A program made the position numbers and the translations under genes. The notes under the pieces were generated by a model, which was not told the DNA's origin, did not search any database, and saw nothing but the letters and a program-made list of their open reading frames with translations. Of a stretch of DNA of 57,770 nt, positions 20,511 through 29,428 are shown in pieces; positions within the stretch are counted from its first letter, which is position 1; every line of letters begins with the position of its first letter. Origin of the DNA: Paracoccus fontiphilus (GTDB lineage Bacteria; Pseudomonadota; Alphaproteobacteria; Rhodobacterales; Rhodobacteraceae); NCBI RefSeq assembly GCF_017356265.1, contig NZ_JAFNAW010000020.1, forward strand, positions 1 through 57,770. Reading direction: 5' to 3'.

Positions 20511-21368
20511 ATGACGACCACCACAAACCGCATCGCCTTCCAGGGCGAGCCCGGCGCCTACAGCCACGAGGCCTGCCGCAAGGCCCGTCCCGGCATGGAG
20601 GCCCTGCCCTGCCGCACCTTCGAGGACGTGATCGAGGCGGTGCGCAGCCACCAGGCCGACCTTGCCATGCTGCCGGTCGAGAATTCGACCTATGGCCGGG
20701 TGGCCGACATCCACCACCTGTTGCCCGAATCCGGCCTGCACATCCTGGACGAGGCGTTTGTGCGGGTCCGCATCGCGCTGATGGCGCCGCCGGGCACCCG
20801 GTTGCAGGACGTGCGCCACGTCCGCGCGCATCTGGTGCTGATTCCGCAGGCGCGCGGCTTTTTGACGCGGCACGGGATCACCGCCGCCGCCTCGGCCGAC
20901 AGCGCGGGCGCCGCCGCCGACCTGGCGCGCGACCGCACGCCGGGGATGGGCGTCATGGCCAGCGAACTGGCCGCCGAGATTTACGGGCTGGAGGTGCTGG
21001 CCCGCGACATCGAGGATCACCACCACAACACCACCCGCTTCCTGATCATGGGGCGGCAGCCCGATCACAGCCGCCGGTCCGACCGGATGCTGACCACCTT
21101 CGTCTTCCGGGTCCGCAACCTGCCCGCCGCGCTCTACAAGGCGATGGGAGGGTTCGCCACCAACGGCGTCAACATGACCAAGCTGGAAAGCTACATGGTG
21201 GACGGTGTCTTCACCGCGACGCAGTTCTATGCCGATGTCGAGGGGCACCCCGAAGACCCCGCGCTGCAACGCGCGCTGGAGGAGCTGCGCTATTTCACGT
21301 CGTCGCTGGACATGCTGGGCGTCTATCCCGCCGATCCGCTTCGCGAGGCGCAGCGCCAGACGGCCTAG
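20511..21368 (+). CDS. pheA: Prephenate dehydratase
   Basis: A 285-residue enzyme converting prephenate to phenylpyruvate in phenylalanine synthesis. The dehydratase domain (residues ~1-185) opens with RIAFQGEPGAYSHEAC, contains LPVENSTYGRVADIHHLL, and has the catalytic TRF motif near residue 175 (NTTRFLIMG). A C-terminal ACT domain (residues ~195-280) carries the Phe-binding block in the form MTKLESYM, so feedback inhibition is expected. No chorismate mutase domain is fused. The stop overlaps the convergent SRPBCC gene by 4 nt. Confidence 0.96.
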   Translation: MTTTTNRIAFQGEPGAYSHEACRKARPGMEALPCRTFEDVIEAVRSHQADLAMLPVENSTYGRVADIHHLLPESGLHILDEAFVRVRIALMAPPGTRLQDVRHVRAHLVLIPQARGFLTRHGITAAASADSAGAAADLARDRTPGMGVMASELAAEIYGLEVLARDIEDHHHNTTRFLIMGRQPDHSRRSDRMLTTFVFRVRNLPAALYKAMGGFATNGVNMTKLESYMVDGVFTATQFYADVEGHPEDPALQRALEELRYFTSSLDMLGVYPADPLREAQRQTA

Positions 21369-21817
21369 GCCGCGCGCAAGTGCGTCACGAAATCGGCGAT
21401 TCGCTGGTCGTACTTGCGATCCAGCTGCGACTTGCCAAGCTTGGCCGTCTGCAACAGAAGCCGCGCCCGCATGTTGCGGGGACGGACCTCGGTCTCGAAC
21501 AGCAGGCGCGACTTGACGCGGCTCAGCGCGACGACGGTCAGATCGATCGACAGGTCGAACTGGTCCGAGTGGCCCGCGAAGGTCACGCGCGACGGCCGGT
21601 CGAAGCGCGTGACGTCCAGTCGGACGGACCGGCGCTGACCGCGCCAGTTGAAATCCAGCAGCCACCCCAGGCCCGTCCCCGGCTCTTGCGCGGGATCGAT
21701 GCGCCGCACCGCCACGCCGCGCGCGGAAAGGGTCCGTTCGCTGCGGGAAAAATCGCCGGCGATGTCGAACAGGTCGGTCGCGGGAATATCGGAGTCGATG
21801 CGGGTCGAGAATTTCAT
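21365..21817 (-). CDS. SRPBCC family protein
   Basis: A 150-residue protein with the START/SRPBCC helix-grip pattern: an amphipathic N-terminal strand (MKFSTRIDSDIPATDLFDIA), alternating beta strands in the middle (GTGLGWLLDFNWRGQRRSVR, DLSIDLTVVAL) and a long C-terminal helix (TAKLGKSQLDRKYDQRIADF). Such proteins have a deep hydrophobic cavity for lipids or polyketides. No catalytic residues can be named. It converges with pheA, sharing 4 nt; the link to phenylalanine synthesis is probably accidental. Confidence 0.75.
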   Translation of the reverse strand: MKFSTRIDSDIPATDLFDIAGDFSRSERTLSARGVAVRRIDPAQEPGTGLGWLLDFNWRGQRRSVRLDVTRFDRPSRVTFAGHSDQFDLSIDLTVVALSRVKSRLLFETEVRPRNMRARLLLQTAKLGKSQLDRKYDQRIADFVTHLRAA

Positions 21818-22103
21818 TCGCGGTTAAACCATCCGGGGCATGTCTGCGGCGATCAGGCCGCGAACCATGCAGGTGATAATCCTACAACGGAAAGAACTTC
21901 AACCAGGAATAGAATAGCTTTCCTTGCCCTGTTGCAAGCAAGCACGCACCAGTCAATACTTTCAGGATAGTATTGGGATTTTGAATGCGCAAATCATTTA
22001 ACCTGCCAAAATCAACAATCTGTGGTTGAGTGGCTGCCGGTCGGCCGATAGTCTGGCCATGGTGGCGCCTGCCGCGCCGGAAGATCTTTGGTCGGAGTTG
22101 TAC
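21818..22103. promoter_or_regulatory. AT-rich divergent control region with inverted repeat
   Basis: A 286-nt gap between the divergent SRPBCC and phosphoesterase genes that is visibly richer in A+T than its surroundings. At 21954-21975 it holds a perfect 7-bp inverted repeat, CAATACT-8 nt-AGTATTG, a candidate operator. A shorter one, CTTGC-6 nt-GCAAG, lies upstream of it. No coding frame in the gap looks real, and no Pho-box-like direct repeat was found. Confidence 0.45.
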
Positions 22104-23978
22104 ATGCCGGACGGATCGGGCGAGATCGAGCTTTCCGTTCCCCCATCCGCCCCCCTGCACCAGACTGTCGTTCTGCGCATCCTCGCCACGACGGACATGC
22201 ACATGAAGCTGCTGCCGCATGACTATCATTCAGGCCGTACCTGCACGCGCGGCAGCCTGGCGCAGGTGGCGTCGCTTGTGGACCAGCATCGCCGCAAGGC
22301 CCGCAACACGCTGCTGCTGGACAACGGCGACTTCCTTCAGGGCACGCCGCTGGGCGATCAGGCGGCGCTGACCGTCGGCAAGGGCCATCCGGCCATCGCC
22401 GCCATGAACCTGATGGGCTATGACGCCGCAGCCATCGGCAACCACGATTTCGCCTTCGGCCTGGATGTCCTGCAATGCGCCGCGCGGCAGGCCCGCTTTC
22501 CGTTCCTTGCTGCCAACCTGAGGATCAAGGGACGCCCGGATTTTCCCCGCTACACCATCCTTGCAAGGCGCGTCCTGTCCGAGACGGGCGAGCCCGCCTT
22601 GCTGAACATCGGGCTGGTGGGCTTCCTGCCGCCGCAGACAAGGGCGTGGAACACGGATCTGTCACGCCAGATCCGCTGCGACGACATTCTTGCCGTCGCG
22701 CGCCGGATCGTGCCCCGGATGCGGGCCGAAGGCGCAGACCTCGTCATCGCGCTGGCCCATAGCGGGATTTCCCCGCATCCCGGATCGGGAGGGGCCGAGA
22801 ATGTCGCCGCGGACCTGGGCCGCCTCGAGGGCATCGACGCCATCGTGGCCGGCCACACGCATGAGGTCTTTCCCGGAGAGGGCGAAGCTTCAGGATCATT
22901 CGTCGATGCGATCGGCGGAACGCTGTCCGGCACACCCGCGGTCATGCCGGGATTTGGCGGCTCGCATCTGGGGGTGATCGACCTGTCGCTGGTGCGCGGG
23001 GCATCGGGGGAATGGCGGCTTGCGGGCGCGACATCTCGCTGCGAATCAGTCGGGAACCGGCTGTCCCCTGCCCCCGCCATCCTGCGCCTCGTGGCGAGTT
23101 CCCATCGCACGACGCTGTCGCGGCTTGCCACGCGGATCGGAACCAGCCAGCAGCGGATCAGCAGCTATTTCTCGCTGGTGGGCTTCGATCCCGCCCTCAG
23201 CCTGGTGAACATGGCGCAACGCTGGTTTGTCCGCAAAGCCCTGCAGGGAACGGCGGCCCAGGGGCTTCCCGTGCTGTCCGCCGCGGCGCCGTTCCGGGCG
23301 GGCGGGCGCGGCGGTCCCTTCCATTATACCGATGTGCCGGCGGGGCGGCTGCACCTCGGCAATCTCACGGACATCTATTCGTTCGCCAACCGGATCTGCG
23401 CCCTGCAGGTAAACGGCGCGGATCTGCGTAGCTGGCTGGAACGATCGGCCAGTCTGTTCAACCGCATCGATGCGGGCAGTCCCGACCAGCCTCTGATAGA
23501 CCCGCGCTTCGCCGCCTATCAGTTCGACGTGATCGAGGGCCTGCGCTGGCGCATCGACCTGTCGCAACCCGCCGGCCATGCGCTTGACGGATCAGCCACG
23601 GGCAGCAGCCGTGTCCGCGACCTGACATGGCGCGGCCGTCCGCTGAACGACGAGGACCGCTTCGTCTTGGCGACCAACTCGTACCGGATGGCCGGCTGGG
23701 GGCTGTTTGCCTCGCTGACCGCCGGAAAGGCATCCATCATGCGTTCCGCCCCTCAGACGCGGGACGTGATCCGGAACTACCTGCGCCAGCGCCGCCATCT
23801 GTCGGTGGATCCCGATCCGGCCTGGCGGTTCGTGCCCATGCCGGGAACATCGGTGACGCTTGAAACCGGCCCCGCCGCTCTTTCCCTGCTGTCCCGGGTC
23901 GCCGCCCGCTGCGATCTGGACCTGGAACATGCCGGACGGACGGATGCGGGGTTCGCCCTTCTGCGTGTTCATCTTTGA
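22104..23978 (+). CDS. CpdB/UshA-family metallophosphoesterase (2',3'-cyclic phosphodiesterase / 3'-nucleotidase-like)
   Basis: A 624-residue two-domain phosphoesterase. The N-terminal calcineurin-like domain shows ATTDMHMKL, LLDNGDFLQGTPLGD, AIGNHDFAFGLD and AHSGISPH followed by AGHTHEVFPG, which are the metal-ligand motifs in order. The C-terminal nucleotidase domain (residues ~330-600) carries the base-binding part (YSFANRICALQVNGADLRSWLERSA). The ATG at 22104 was chosen for its GGAG site 6 nt upstream; ATG 22059 and TTG 22026 are in frame but lack one. With any of these starts there is no recognisable Sec signal peptide, odd for a family that is normally periplasmic. Confidence 0.85.
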   Translation: MPDGSGEIELSVPPSAPLHQTVVLRILATTDMHMKLLPHDYHSGRTCTRGSLAQVASLVDQHRRKARNTLLLDNGDFLQGTPLGDQAALTVGKGHPAIAAMNLMGYDAAAIGNHDFAFGLDVLQCAARQARFPFLAANLRIKGRPDFPRYTILARRVLSETGEPALLNIGLVGFLPPQTRAWNTDLSRQIRCDDILAVARRIVPRMRAEGADLVIALAHSGISPHPGSGGAENVAADLGRLEGIDAIVAGHTHEVFPGEGEASGSFVDAIGGTLSGTPAVMPGFGGSHLGVIDLSLVRGASGEWRLAGATSRCESVGNRLSPAPAILRLVASSHRTTLSRLATRIGTSQQRISSYFSLVGFDPALSLVNMAQRWFVRKALQGTAAQGLPVLSAAAPFRAGGRGGPFHYTDVPAGRLHLGNLTDIYSFANRICALQVNGADLRSWLERSASLFNRIDAGSPDQPLIDPRFAAYQFDVIEGLRWRIDLSQPAGHALDGSATGSSRVRDLTWRGRPLNDEDRFVLATNSYRMAGWGLFASLTAGKASIMRSAPQTRDVIRNYLRQRRHLSVDPDPAWRFVPMPGTSVTLETGPAALSLLSRVAARCDLDLEHAGRTDAGFALLRVHL

Positions 23979-24016
23979 CGGGCTTGCATCGCCCGCGCAG
24001 CCGCACTATCTAGCAC

Positions 24017-24114
24017 GCGAGAGGTTGGCGCGGGCAGGCGCCTCGCCAACCCGGTCAGGTCCGGAAGGAAGCAGCCGTAACGAGCCCCGCTTGGGTCGTT
24101 GTCCAGCCTCTCAC
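24017..24114 (+). ncRNA. ffs: Small signal recognition particle RNA (4.5S-type)
   Basis: The hallmark SRP domain IV core GGTCAGGTCCGGAAGGAAGC followed by AGCCGTAACGAGCCC lies at about 24053-24087. The outer helix closes with GAGAGGTTGG (24019-24028) against CCAGCCTCTC (24103-24112), giving a hairpin of about 100 nt, the usual size in alphaproteobacteria. A T6 tract at 24123-24128 may help terminate. The RNA pairs with Ffh to deliver membrane proteins to the Sec translocon. Ends are estimated from the helix. Confidence 0.94.
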
Positions 24115-24284
24115 CCATCTCCTTTTTTGCGTTAGTTCCGCCGTGCACTCGCCCCCACGCGATTGCTTTGCATGTTTGCATTTTTCGCCCTCTCATCTTT
24201 TCTTGGTTTGCAAATTTTCCCGATTGCGCTTTCCCGCACTGCCCCGCCTGACTACGCTGCCTGTGCATAACGGGGGGTGCCGCC

Positions 24285-25817
24285 ATGAAGGACATTCTGC
24301 AGGAACTGGAAAACCGCCGTGGGCAGGCCCGGCTTGGTGGCGGCCAGCGGCGCATCGACGCGCAGCACGCCCGCGGCAAGCTGACGGCGCGGGAACGGAT
24401 CGAACTGCTTCTGGACGAAGGCAGCTTCGAGGAGTTCGACATGTTCGTGGCGCACCGTTCCACCGATTTCGGGATGGAGGCCGACCGCCCCTATGGCGAC
24501 GGCGTCGTGACCGGCTGGGGCACGATCAACGGACGCATGGTCTATGTGTTCTCGCAGGACTTCACCGTCTTCGGCGGCTCGCTGTCGGAAACCCATGCCC
24601 AGAAGATCTGCAAGATCATGGACATGGCGATGCAGAACGGCGCGCCGGTGATCGGGCTGAACGATTCGGGCGGGGCGCGTATCCAGGAAGGCGTGGCCTC
24701 GCTTGCGGGCTATGCCGACGTGTTCCAGCGCAATGTCCTGGCCTCGGGCGTGGTGCCGCAGATCAGCGTCATCATGGGACCCTGCGCGGGCGGCGCGGTC
24801 TATTCCCCGGCCATGACCGACTTCATCTTCATGGTGAAGGACACCTCCTACATGTTCGTGACCGGCCCCGACGTGGTCAAGACCGTCACCAACGAGGTGG
24901 TCACGGCCGAACAGCTTGGCGGCGCGTCCACCCATACCCGGAAATCTTCGGTCGCGGATGGCGCGTTCGAGGACGATGTCGAGGCTTTGACCGAAATCCG
25001 CCGCCTGTTCGACTTCCTGCCGCTGAACAACCGCGACAAGGCGCCGGTGCGCCCCTTCTTCGACGATCCCGCCCGGGTCGAGGAAAGCCTGGACACGCTG
25101 ATCCCCGACAACCCGAACCAGCCCTATGACATGAAGGAGCTGATCGTGAAGGTCGCGGACGAGGGCGACTTCTACGAGATCCAGAAGGACTTCGCCGGCA
25201 ATATCATCATCGGCTTCATCCGCATCGAGGGGCGCACCGTGGGCGTCGTCGCCAACCAGCCGATGGTGCTGGCGGGCTGCCTGGATATCGACAGCTCGCG
25301 CAAGGCCGCGCGTTTCGTGCGCTTCTGCGACGCCTTCGAGATCCCGATCCTGACCTTCGTGGACGTGCCGGGCTTCCTGCCGGGGACGGGTCAGGAATAT
25401 GGCGGCGTCATCAAGCACGGCGCGAAGCTTCTGTTCGCCTATGGCGAGGCGACGGTGCCCAAGGTCACGGTGATCACGCGCAAGGCCTATGGCGGGGCCT
25501 ATGACGTGATGGCCTCCAAGCACCTGCGCGGCGATTTCAACTATGCCTGGCCCACGGCGGAGATCGCGGTGATGGGCGCGAAGGGCGCGGTCGAGATCCT
25601 GTATCGCAGCGAGCTGGGAGACCCCGACAAGATCGCGGCCCGGACGCGCGACTACGAGGACCGCTTCGCCAACCCCTTTGTCGCGGCGGAAAAGGGCTTC
25701 ATCGACGAGGTGATCCAGCCGCATTCCACCCGCAAGCGGGTGGCCCGCGCGCTTGCCAGCCTGCGCACCAAGCGGCTGTCGAACCCGTGGAAGAAACACG
25801 ACAACATTCCCCTGTAA
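24285..25817 (+). CDS. pccB: Propionyl-CoA carboxylase beta (carboxyltransferase) subunit
   Basis: A 510-residue acyl-CoA carboxyltransferase. The N-terminal half begins [20 protein letters not shown] with the family block [20 protein letters not shown] and the oxyanion-hole segment [14 protein letters not shown]. The C-terminal half has [15 protein letters not shown] and [16 protein letters not shown], the biotin-site glycine-rich region. It carboxylates propionyl-CoA to methylmalonyl-CoA using the biotin carried by PccA. It lies after ffs and about 1.6 kb upstream of pccA, with several small genes between. The ATG is preceded by CGGGGGGTGCCGCC, a weak ribosome site. Confidence 0.97.
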   Translation: MKDILQELENRRGQARLGGGQRRIDAQHARGKLTARERIELLLDEGSFEEFDMFVAHRSTDFGMEADRPYGDGVVTGWGTINGRMVYVFSQDFTVFGGSLSETHAQKICKIMDMAMQNGAPVIGLNDSGGARIQEGVASLAGYADVFQRNVLASGVVPQISVIMGPCAGGAVYSPAMTDFIFMVKDTSYMFVTGPDVVKTVTNEVVTAEQLGGASTHTRKSSVADGAFEDDVEALTEIRRLFDFLPLNNRDKAPVRPFFDDPARVEESLDTLIPDNPNQPYDMKELIVKVADEGDFYEIQKDFAGNIIIGFIRIEGRTVGVVANQPMVLAGCLDIDSSRKAARFVRFCDAFEIPILTFVDVPGFLPGTGQEYGGVIKHGAKLLFAYGEATVPKVTVITRKAYGGAYDVMASKHLRGDFNYAWPTAEIAVMGAKGAVEILYRSELGDPDKIAARTRDYEDRFANPFVAAEKGFIDEVIQPHSTRKRVARALASLRTKRLSNPWKKHDNIPL

Positions 25818-25984
25818 GTTCCGGGATTTCAACCGTGCCGCACAAACGCGTGAATGATGCAGGCCAGCCACAGGGCAAGGGACATTTGTCCGCGGCCGGC
25901 CTGGCTGCCTGTCTGATCACGGACGGCATCGCTATCATCGCCACCGGGGCGGTGCAGCAAGACATCCCCCAGAACCCGAGCAGA

Positions 25985-26002
25985 CGGGCGCCAGAGCGCC
26001 CG
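25985..26002. terminator. GC-rich hairpin downstream of pccB
   Basis: CGGGCGC-CAGA-GCGCCCG is a perfect 7-bp stem with a 4-nt loop, 167 nt after pccB and just before the ribosome site of the 47-aa lipoprotein gene. There is no T-run, so it may be an attenuator or mRNA-stabilising hairpin rather than a terminator. The rest of 25818-26022 shows no convincing gene. Confidence 0.4.
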
Positions 26003-26022
26003 CTTTACAGGAGCGTGACAGT

Positions 26023-26166
26023 ATGTCGAAAAAAATCATCCTCAGCCTCGTGCTGGTTTCGGCTTTCGCTGCGTGCCAGCGCCAGGCAGCAGAGCCCGAG
26101 GTCTATGTGCCCACCCCCAACCCGGTCACGACCGAGCCGGTCTACACCAGCAAGTACGGCTCGTAA
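26023..26166 (+). CDS. Small lipoprotein (47 aa)
   Basis: A short gene with an AGGAG site 9 nt before the ATG. The protein MSKKIILSLVLVSAFAACQR has a two-lysine N-terminus, a hydrophobic core and a lipobox-like FAAC, so Cys18 is the probable lipidation site. The 30-residue mature part is rich in Pro, Val and Thr (EVYVPTPNPVTTEPVY) and lacks a recognisable fold. It lies in the pccB-pccA interval with other small lipoprotein genes. Confidence 0.7.
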   Translation: MSKKIILSLVLVSAFAACQRQAAEPEVYVPTPNPVTTEPVYTSKYGS

Positions 26167-26253
26167 GACCGACCGGCTGACATCACGCGGGCGGTTCGGC
26201 TGCCCGCGCCTTCCCGGCCCGGCGCAGCCCCGCCCCCAACGCAGGGGCACATC

Positions 26254-26676
26254 ATGCTGAAGCACCGAGGCTTTCCGGGACGCCTTCCCGGCACCGATTT
26301 CCAGTTCGTCATCCGCCGCGAGAATCGCAAGAAGGGCGCGACGCCGATCACCCGGCGCGAACGCTATCGCGACCGCAAGGCGGCCGACCGCCGCGCCGAC
26401 GCGGGCTTCCTGGCCGCCCTGATCGAGCATTTCGGCGAGGAACCCTTTGTCCGCGGCAACCTTGACGCCGGCCGCCTGGGCTGGCTGATCGGCCGCGAGG
26501 TCAAGCCTGTCGGCGCTTTCGATCCCGCCGATTACGAGCAGTTGCTGCAGGTCGACATGGCCGCCGCCGAAGCCTCCTTCCCCGAGCTTTTCGCCCCCGA
26601 CAGCCCACCCGACTTCGGCTGGGACGACGAGGCGTGGGACGACGGCGACGAGGACGACGAAACGGACCGTCGATGA
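26254..26676 (+). CDS. Conserved-looking hypothetical protein with acidic tail
   Basis: A 140-residue soluble protein of unknown function. The N-terminal third is strongly basic (FVIRRENRKKGATPITRRER), a middle segment has ALIEHFGEEPFVRGNLDAGR, and the last ~25 residues are almost all Asp/Glu (DDEAWDDGDEDDETDRR). The split of charge suggests nucleic-acid or ribosome contact, but that is speculation. It lies in the pccB-pccA interval on the same strand, 87 nt after the small lipoprotein gene. Confidence 0.65.
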   Translation: MLKHRGFPGRLPGTDFQFVIRRENRKKGATPITRRERYRDRKAADRRADAGFLAALIEHFGEEPFVRGNLDAGRLGWLIGREVKPVGAFDPADYEQLLQVDMAAAEASFPELFAPDSPPDFGWDDEAWDDGDEDDETDRR

Positions 26677-26803
26677 TGCGCGACTTGCTGCCTAGGGCAT
26701 TGATCTCACACGCATGTCAATTTGACCTTCCTTGTTGCTATGCGATAGTCGTTCACGACCTTTCACCGGCCGATGAAACGGCCCACAATACAGGCAATAC
26801 CTT

Positions 26804-27046
26804 ATGCAGACCTCGACGTTCACCCGCATTGCTGGCGGCGCTTTCCTTCTTCTCGGCCTGGCTGCCTGCGACCAGGGCTATGGCGCGGGCGGCATCTCGC
26901 CCGACGCGCAGCGCGCGGCAGGCGGCGCCGTCGCCGGTGCCGTCATCGCCAAGGCATTGGACGAGGACATCGCGACCGGCGCGGCTGTCGGCGCCGTGGG
27001 TGGCGCGCTGTGCGACGACGCAGGCGTCTGCCAGCGTCGTTACTGA
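26804..27046 (+). CDS. Glycine-zipper lipoprotein (80 aa)
   Basis: An 80-residue protein with a lipoprotein signal (AGGAFLLLGLAAC, lipidated Cys about residue 22), then QGYGAGGISPDAQRAAGG and a glycine-zipper segment (AGGAVAGAVIAKAL, TGAAVGAVGGALC). The C-terminus has CDDAGVCQ. It resembles the next gene in order of elements and in the final CDD-x-CQ motif, so the pair probably arose by duplication. Glycine-zipper lipoproteins usually sit in the cell envelope; function unknown. Confidence 0.75.
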   Translation: MQTSTFTRIAGGAFLLLGLAACDQGYGAGGISPDAQRAAGGAVAGAVIAKALDEDIATGAAVGAVGGALCDDAGVCQRRY

Positions 27047-27103
27047 ACCTGACCGGCTGGTCCGGCGTTCCGGTCCAGCCACTCATTCGACAGGAAGACA
27101 GAC

Positions 27104-27316
27104 ATGTCCAAGTTCCTTGCCCTTGCCGCACTGGTCGGCGCGACCGCCGTTGCCGGCTGCACCCAGGGCATCAACCCGACCGATACCGACCGCGCCCTTA
27201 TCGGTGCCGGTGTCGGCGCGACCATCGCCAGCGTCGGCGGTGAAAACGTCGTCAAGGGCGCGGCCCTCGGCGGTGCAGCAGGCGTGCTGTGCGACGACGT
27301 GCGGCTTTGCCAGTAA
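27104..27316 (+). CDS. Glycine-zipper lipoprotein (70 aa), paralogue of the preceding gene
   Basis: A 70-residue protein beginning MSKFLALAALVGATAVAGCT with a good lipobox (VAGC, Cys19). The mature part has DTDRALIGAGVGATIASVGG and VKGAALGGAAGVLC, a glycine-zipper pattern, and ends in CDDVRLCQ, matching CDDAGVCQ of its neighbour. A GGAAG ribosome site lies about 10 nt upstream. A strong terminator follows, so it closes this small-gene unit. Confidence 0.78.
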   Translation: MSKFLALAALVGATAVAGCTQGINPTDTDRALIGAGVGATIASVGGENVVKGAALGGAAGVLCDDVRLCQ

Positions 27317-27359
27317 CGACCTGATCGCGGCACGCGGCGCGCGTCCCGATTCCCTTTTC

Positions 27360-27394
27360 GCCGCCCGGGGCCCTGCGCTCTCGGGCGGCTTTTT
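27360..27394 (+). terminator. Intrinsic terminator upstream of pccA
   Basis: GCCGCCCG pairs with CGGGCGGC across a 14-nt loop and is followed by TTTTT. It sits between the second glycine-zipper gene and pccA. pccA therefore needs either readthrough or a start site very close to its ATG. Confidence 0.85.
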
Positions 27395-27415
27395 CATGTC
27401 TGGCCGGGGGGGCCC

Positions 27416-29413
27416 ATGTTCAAGAAGATCCTGATCGCCAACCGGGGCGAGATCGCCTGCCGCGTCATCAAGACCGCCCGCAAGATGGGCATCGCGACGG
27501 TTGCCGTCTATTCCGACGCCGACCGCAACGCGCTGCACGTCAGGATGGCCGACGAAGCCGTCCATATCGGCCCGCCCCCCGCGAACCAGTCCTATATCGT
27601 GATCGACCGGATCATGGACGCGATCCGCCAAACCGGCGCCGAGGCCGTCCACCCCGGCTATGGCTTCCTGTCCGAGAACATGAAGTTCGCCGAGGCGCTG
27701 GAGCGCGAAGGGATCGTCTTTGTCGGCCCGCCCTCCTCGGCCATCGAGGCCATGGGCGACAAGATCACGTCGAAAAAGCTTGCCCAAGAGGCGGGCGTGT
27801 CCACCGTGCCGGGCTACATGGGCCTGATCGCGGATGCCGAGGAAGCGGTGCGCATCAGCGGCCAGATCGGCTATCCGGTGATGATCAAGGCGAGCGCGGG
27901 CGGCGGCGGCAAGGGGATGCGCATCGCCTGGAACGACCAGGAGGCGCGCGAGGGCTTCGAGTCGTCGAAAAACGAGGCGGCCAGCAGTTTCGGCGACGAC
28001 CGCATCTTCATCGAGAAGTTCGTGACCCAGCCCCGCCACATCGAGATCCAGGTCCTGGCCGACAGGCACGGCAACGCGGTCTATCTGCACGAACGGGAAT
28101 GCTCCATCCAGCGCCGCAACCAGAAGGTCATCGAGGAAGCGCCCTCTCCCTTCCTGGACCCCGCGACGCGCAAGGCCATGGGCGAGCAGGCCGTGGCCCT
28201 GGCCAAGGCCGTGGGCTATACCAGCGCCGGCACGGTGGAGTTCATCGTGGACGGGGCGAAGAACTTCTACTTCCTGGAGATGAACACCCGGTTGCAGGTG
28301 GAACATCCCGTCACCGAACTGATCACCGGCATCGACCTGGTGGAACAGATGATCCGGGTCGCGGCGGGCGAACCCCTGCCTTTTGCGCAAGCGGACCTGA
28401 CCATCAACGGCTGGGCCATGGAAAGCCGCCTTTACGCCGAAGATCCGTATCGCAACTTCCTGCCCTCGATCGGGCGGCTGACCCGCTACCGCCCCCCGGC
28501 CGAGGTCGCGGACGAGGCCCATGTGGTCCGCAACGACACCGGCGTCTTCGAGGGCGGCGAGATCAGCATGTTCTATGACCCGATGATCGCCAAGCTCTGC
28601 ACCTGGGCGCCGTCGCGCGGCGAGGCCATCGAGGTGATGCGGGTCGCCCTGGACGAGTTCGAGGTCGAAGGGATCGGCCACAACCTGCCCTTCCTGTCGG
28701 CAGTCATGGACCATCCGAAGTTCGTCGCGGGCGACATCACCACCGCCTTCATCGCCGAGGAATACCCCGAGGGCTTCGGCGGCGCGACCTTGCCCGAGGA
28801 CGAACTGGCCCGCGTGGCGGCGGCGGCATCGGCCATGCACCGCGTGGCCGAGATCCGGCGCACCCGGATCAGCGGTCGGTTGGACAATCATGAACGCCGG
28901 GTGGGCGAGAACTGGGTGGTTTTCGTCAACGGGCAGGAAATTCCCGTCAAGATCCGTGCCGACCGTGAGGGCGCGACAGTCGCCGTGAACGGCCGCGACC
29001 TGCGCGCCGAAAGCGACTGGAAACCGGGTCAGACCCTTGCCCGGCTGACGGTCGATGGCCGCCCGCTGGTGATGAAGGTCGACAAGATCCCCGCCGGGTT
29101 CCGCCTGCGCACGCGCGGCGCCGACCTCAAGGTCCAGGTCCGCCGCCCCCGCACCGCGGAACTGACCCGGCTGATGCCCGAGAAACTGCCGCCTGACACC
29201 TCGAAATTCCTGCTCTGCCCGATGCCGGGGCTGGTGGTGCGCGTGAACGTGGCCGCCGGCGACGAGGTTCAGGAAGGCCAGGCCCTTGCCACGGTCGAGG
29301 CGATGAAGATGGAAAACATCCTGCGCGCCGAACGGCGGGGCGTAATCAAGGCGGTGAACGCCGAGGCGGGCCAGAGCCTCAAGGTCGATGACGTGATCAT
29401 GGAATTCGAATAG
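27416..29413 (+). CDS. pccA: Propionyl-CoA carboxylase alpha subunit (biotin carboxylase + BCCP)
   Basis: A 665-residue subunit. The biotin carboxylase part (residues ~1-450) has KILIANRGEIACRVIKTARK, the ATP-grasp loop KASAGGGGKGMRIAW and EMNTRLQVEHPVTE. A middle region (~460-590) matches the propionyl-CoA carboxylase BT domain that binds the beta subunit. The C-terminal biotin carrier domain has EAMKMEN with the biotinylated lysine near residue 631. It carboxylates biotin with ATP and bicarbonate for PccB. The ATG lies 21 nt after a terminator stem. Confidence 0.97.
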   Translation: MFKKILIANRGEIACRVIKTARKMGIATVAVYSDADRNALHVRMADEAVHIGPPPANQSYIVIDRIMDAIRQTGAEAVHPGYGFLSENMKFAEALEREGIVFVGPPSSAIEAMGDKITSKKLAQEAGVSTVPGYMGLIADAEEAVRISGQIGYPVMIKASAGGGGKGMRIAWNDQEAREGFESSKNEAASSFGDDRIFIEKFVTQPRHIEIQVLADRHGNAVYLHERECSIQRRNQKVIEEAPSPFLDPATRKAMGEQAVALAKAVGYTSAGTVEFIVDGAKNFYFLEMNTRLQVEHPVTELITGIDLVEQMIRVAAGEPLPFAQADLTINGWAMESRLYAEDPYRNFLPSIGRLTRYRPPAEVADEAHVVRNDTGVFEGGEISMFYDPMIAKLCTWAPSRGEAIEVMRVALDEFEVEGIGHNLPFLSAVMDHPKFVAGDITTAFIAEEYPEGFGGATLPEDELARVAAAASAMHRVAEIRRTRISGRLDNHERRVGENWVVFVNGQEIPVKIRADREGATVAVNGRDLRAESDWKPGQTLARLTVDGRPLVMKVDKIPAGFRLRTRGADLKVQVRRPRTAELTRLMPEKLPPDTSKFLLCPMPGLVVRVNVAAGDEVQEGQALATVEAMKMENILRAERRGVIKAVNAEAGQSLKVDDVIMEFE

Positions 29414-29428
29414 CCGCGCAGGTCCCGG

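Noticed and set aside
24115..24284. Leader or riboswitch upstream of pccB
   Set aside because: The stretch between ffs and pccB is T-rich but shows no conserved core such as a B12-box; no structure worth calling.
25787..26260. A plus-strand frame spanning the pccB end and the small lipoprotein
   Set aside because: It overlaps both and reads a Ser/Arg-rich product; the 47-aa lipoprotein in another frame has a ribosome site and lipobox.
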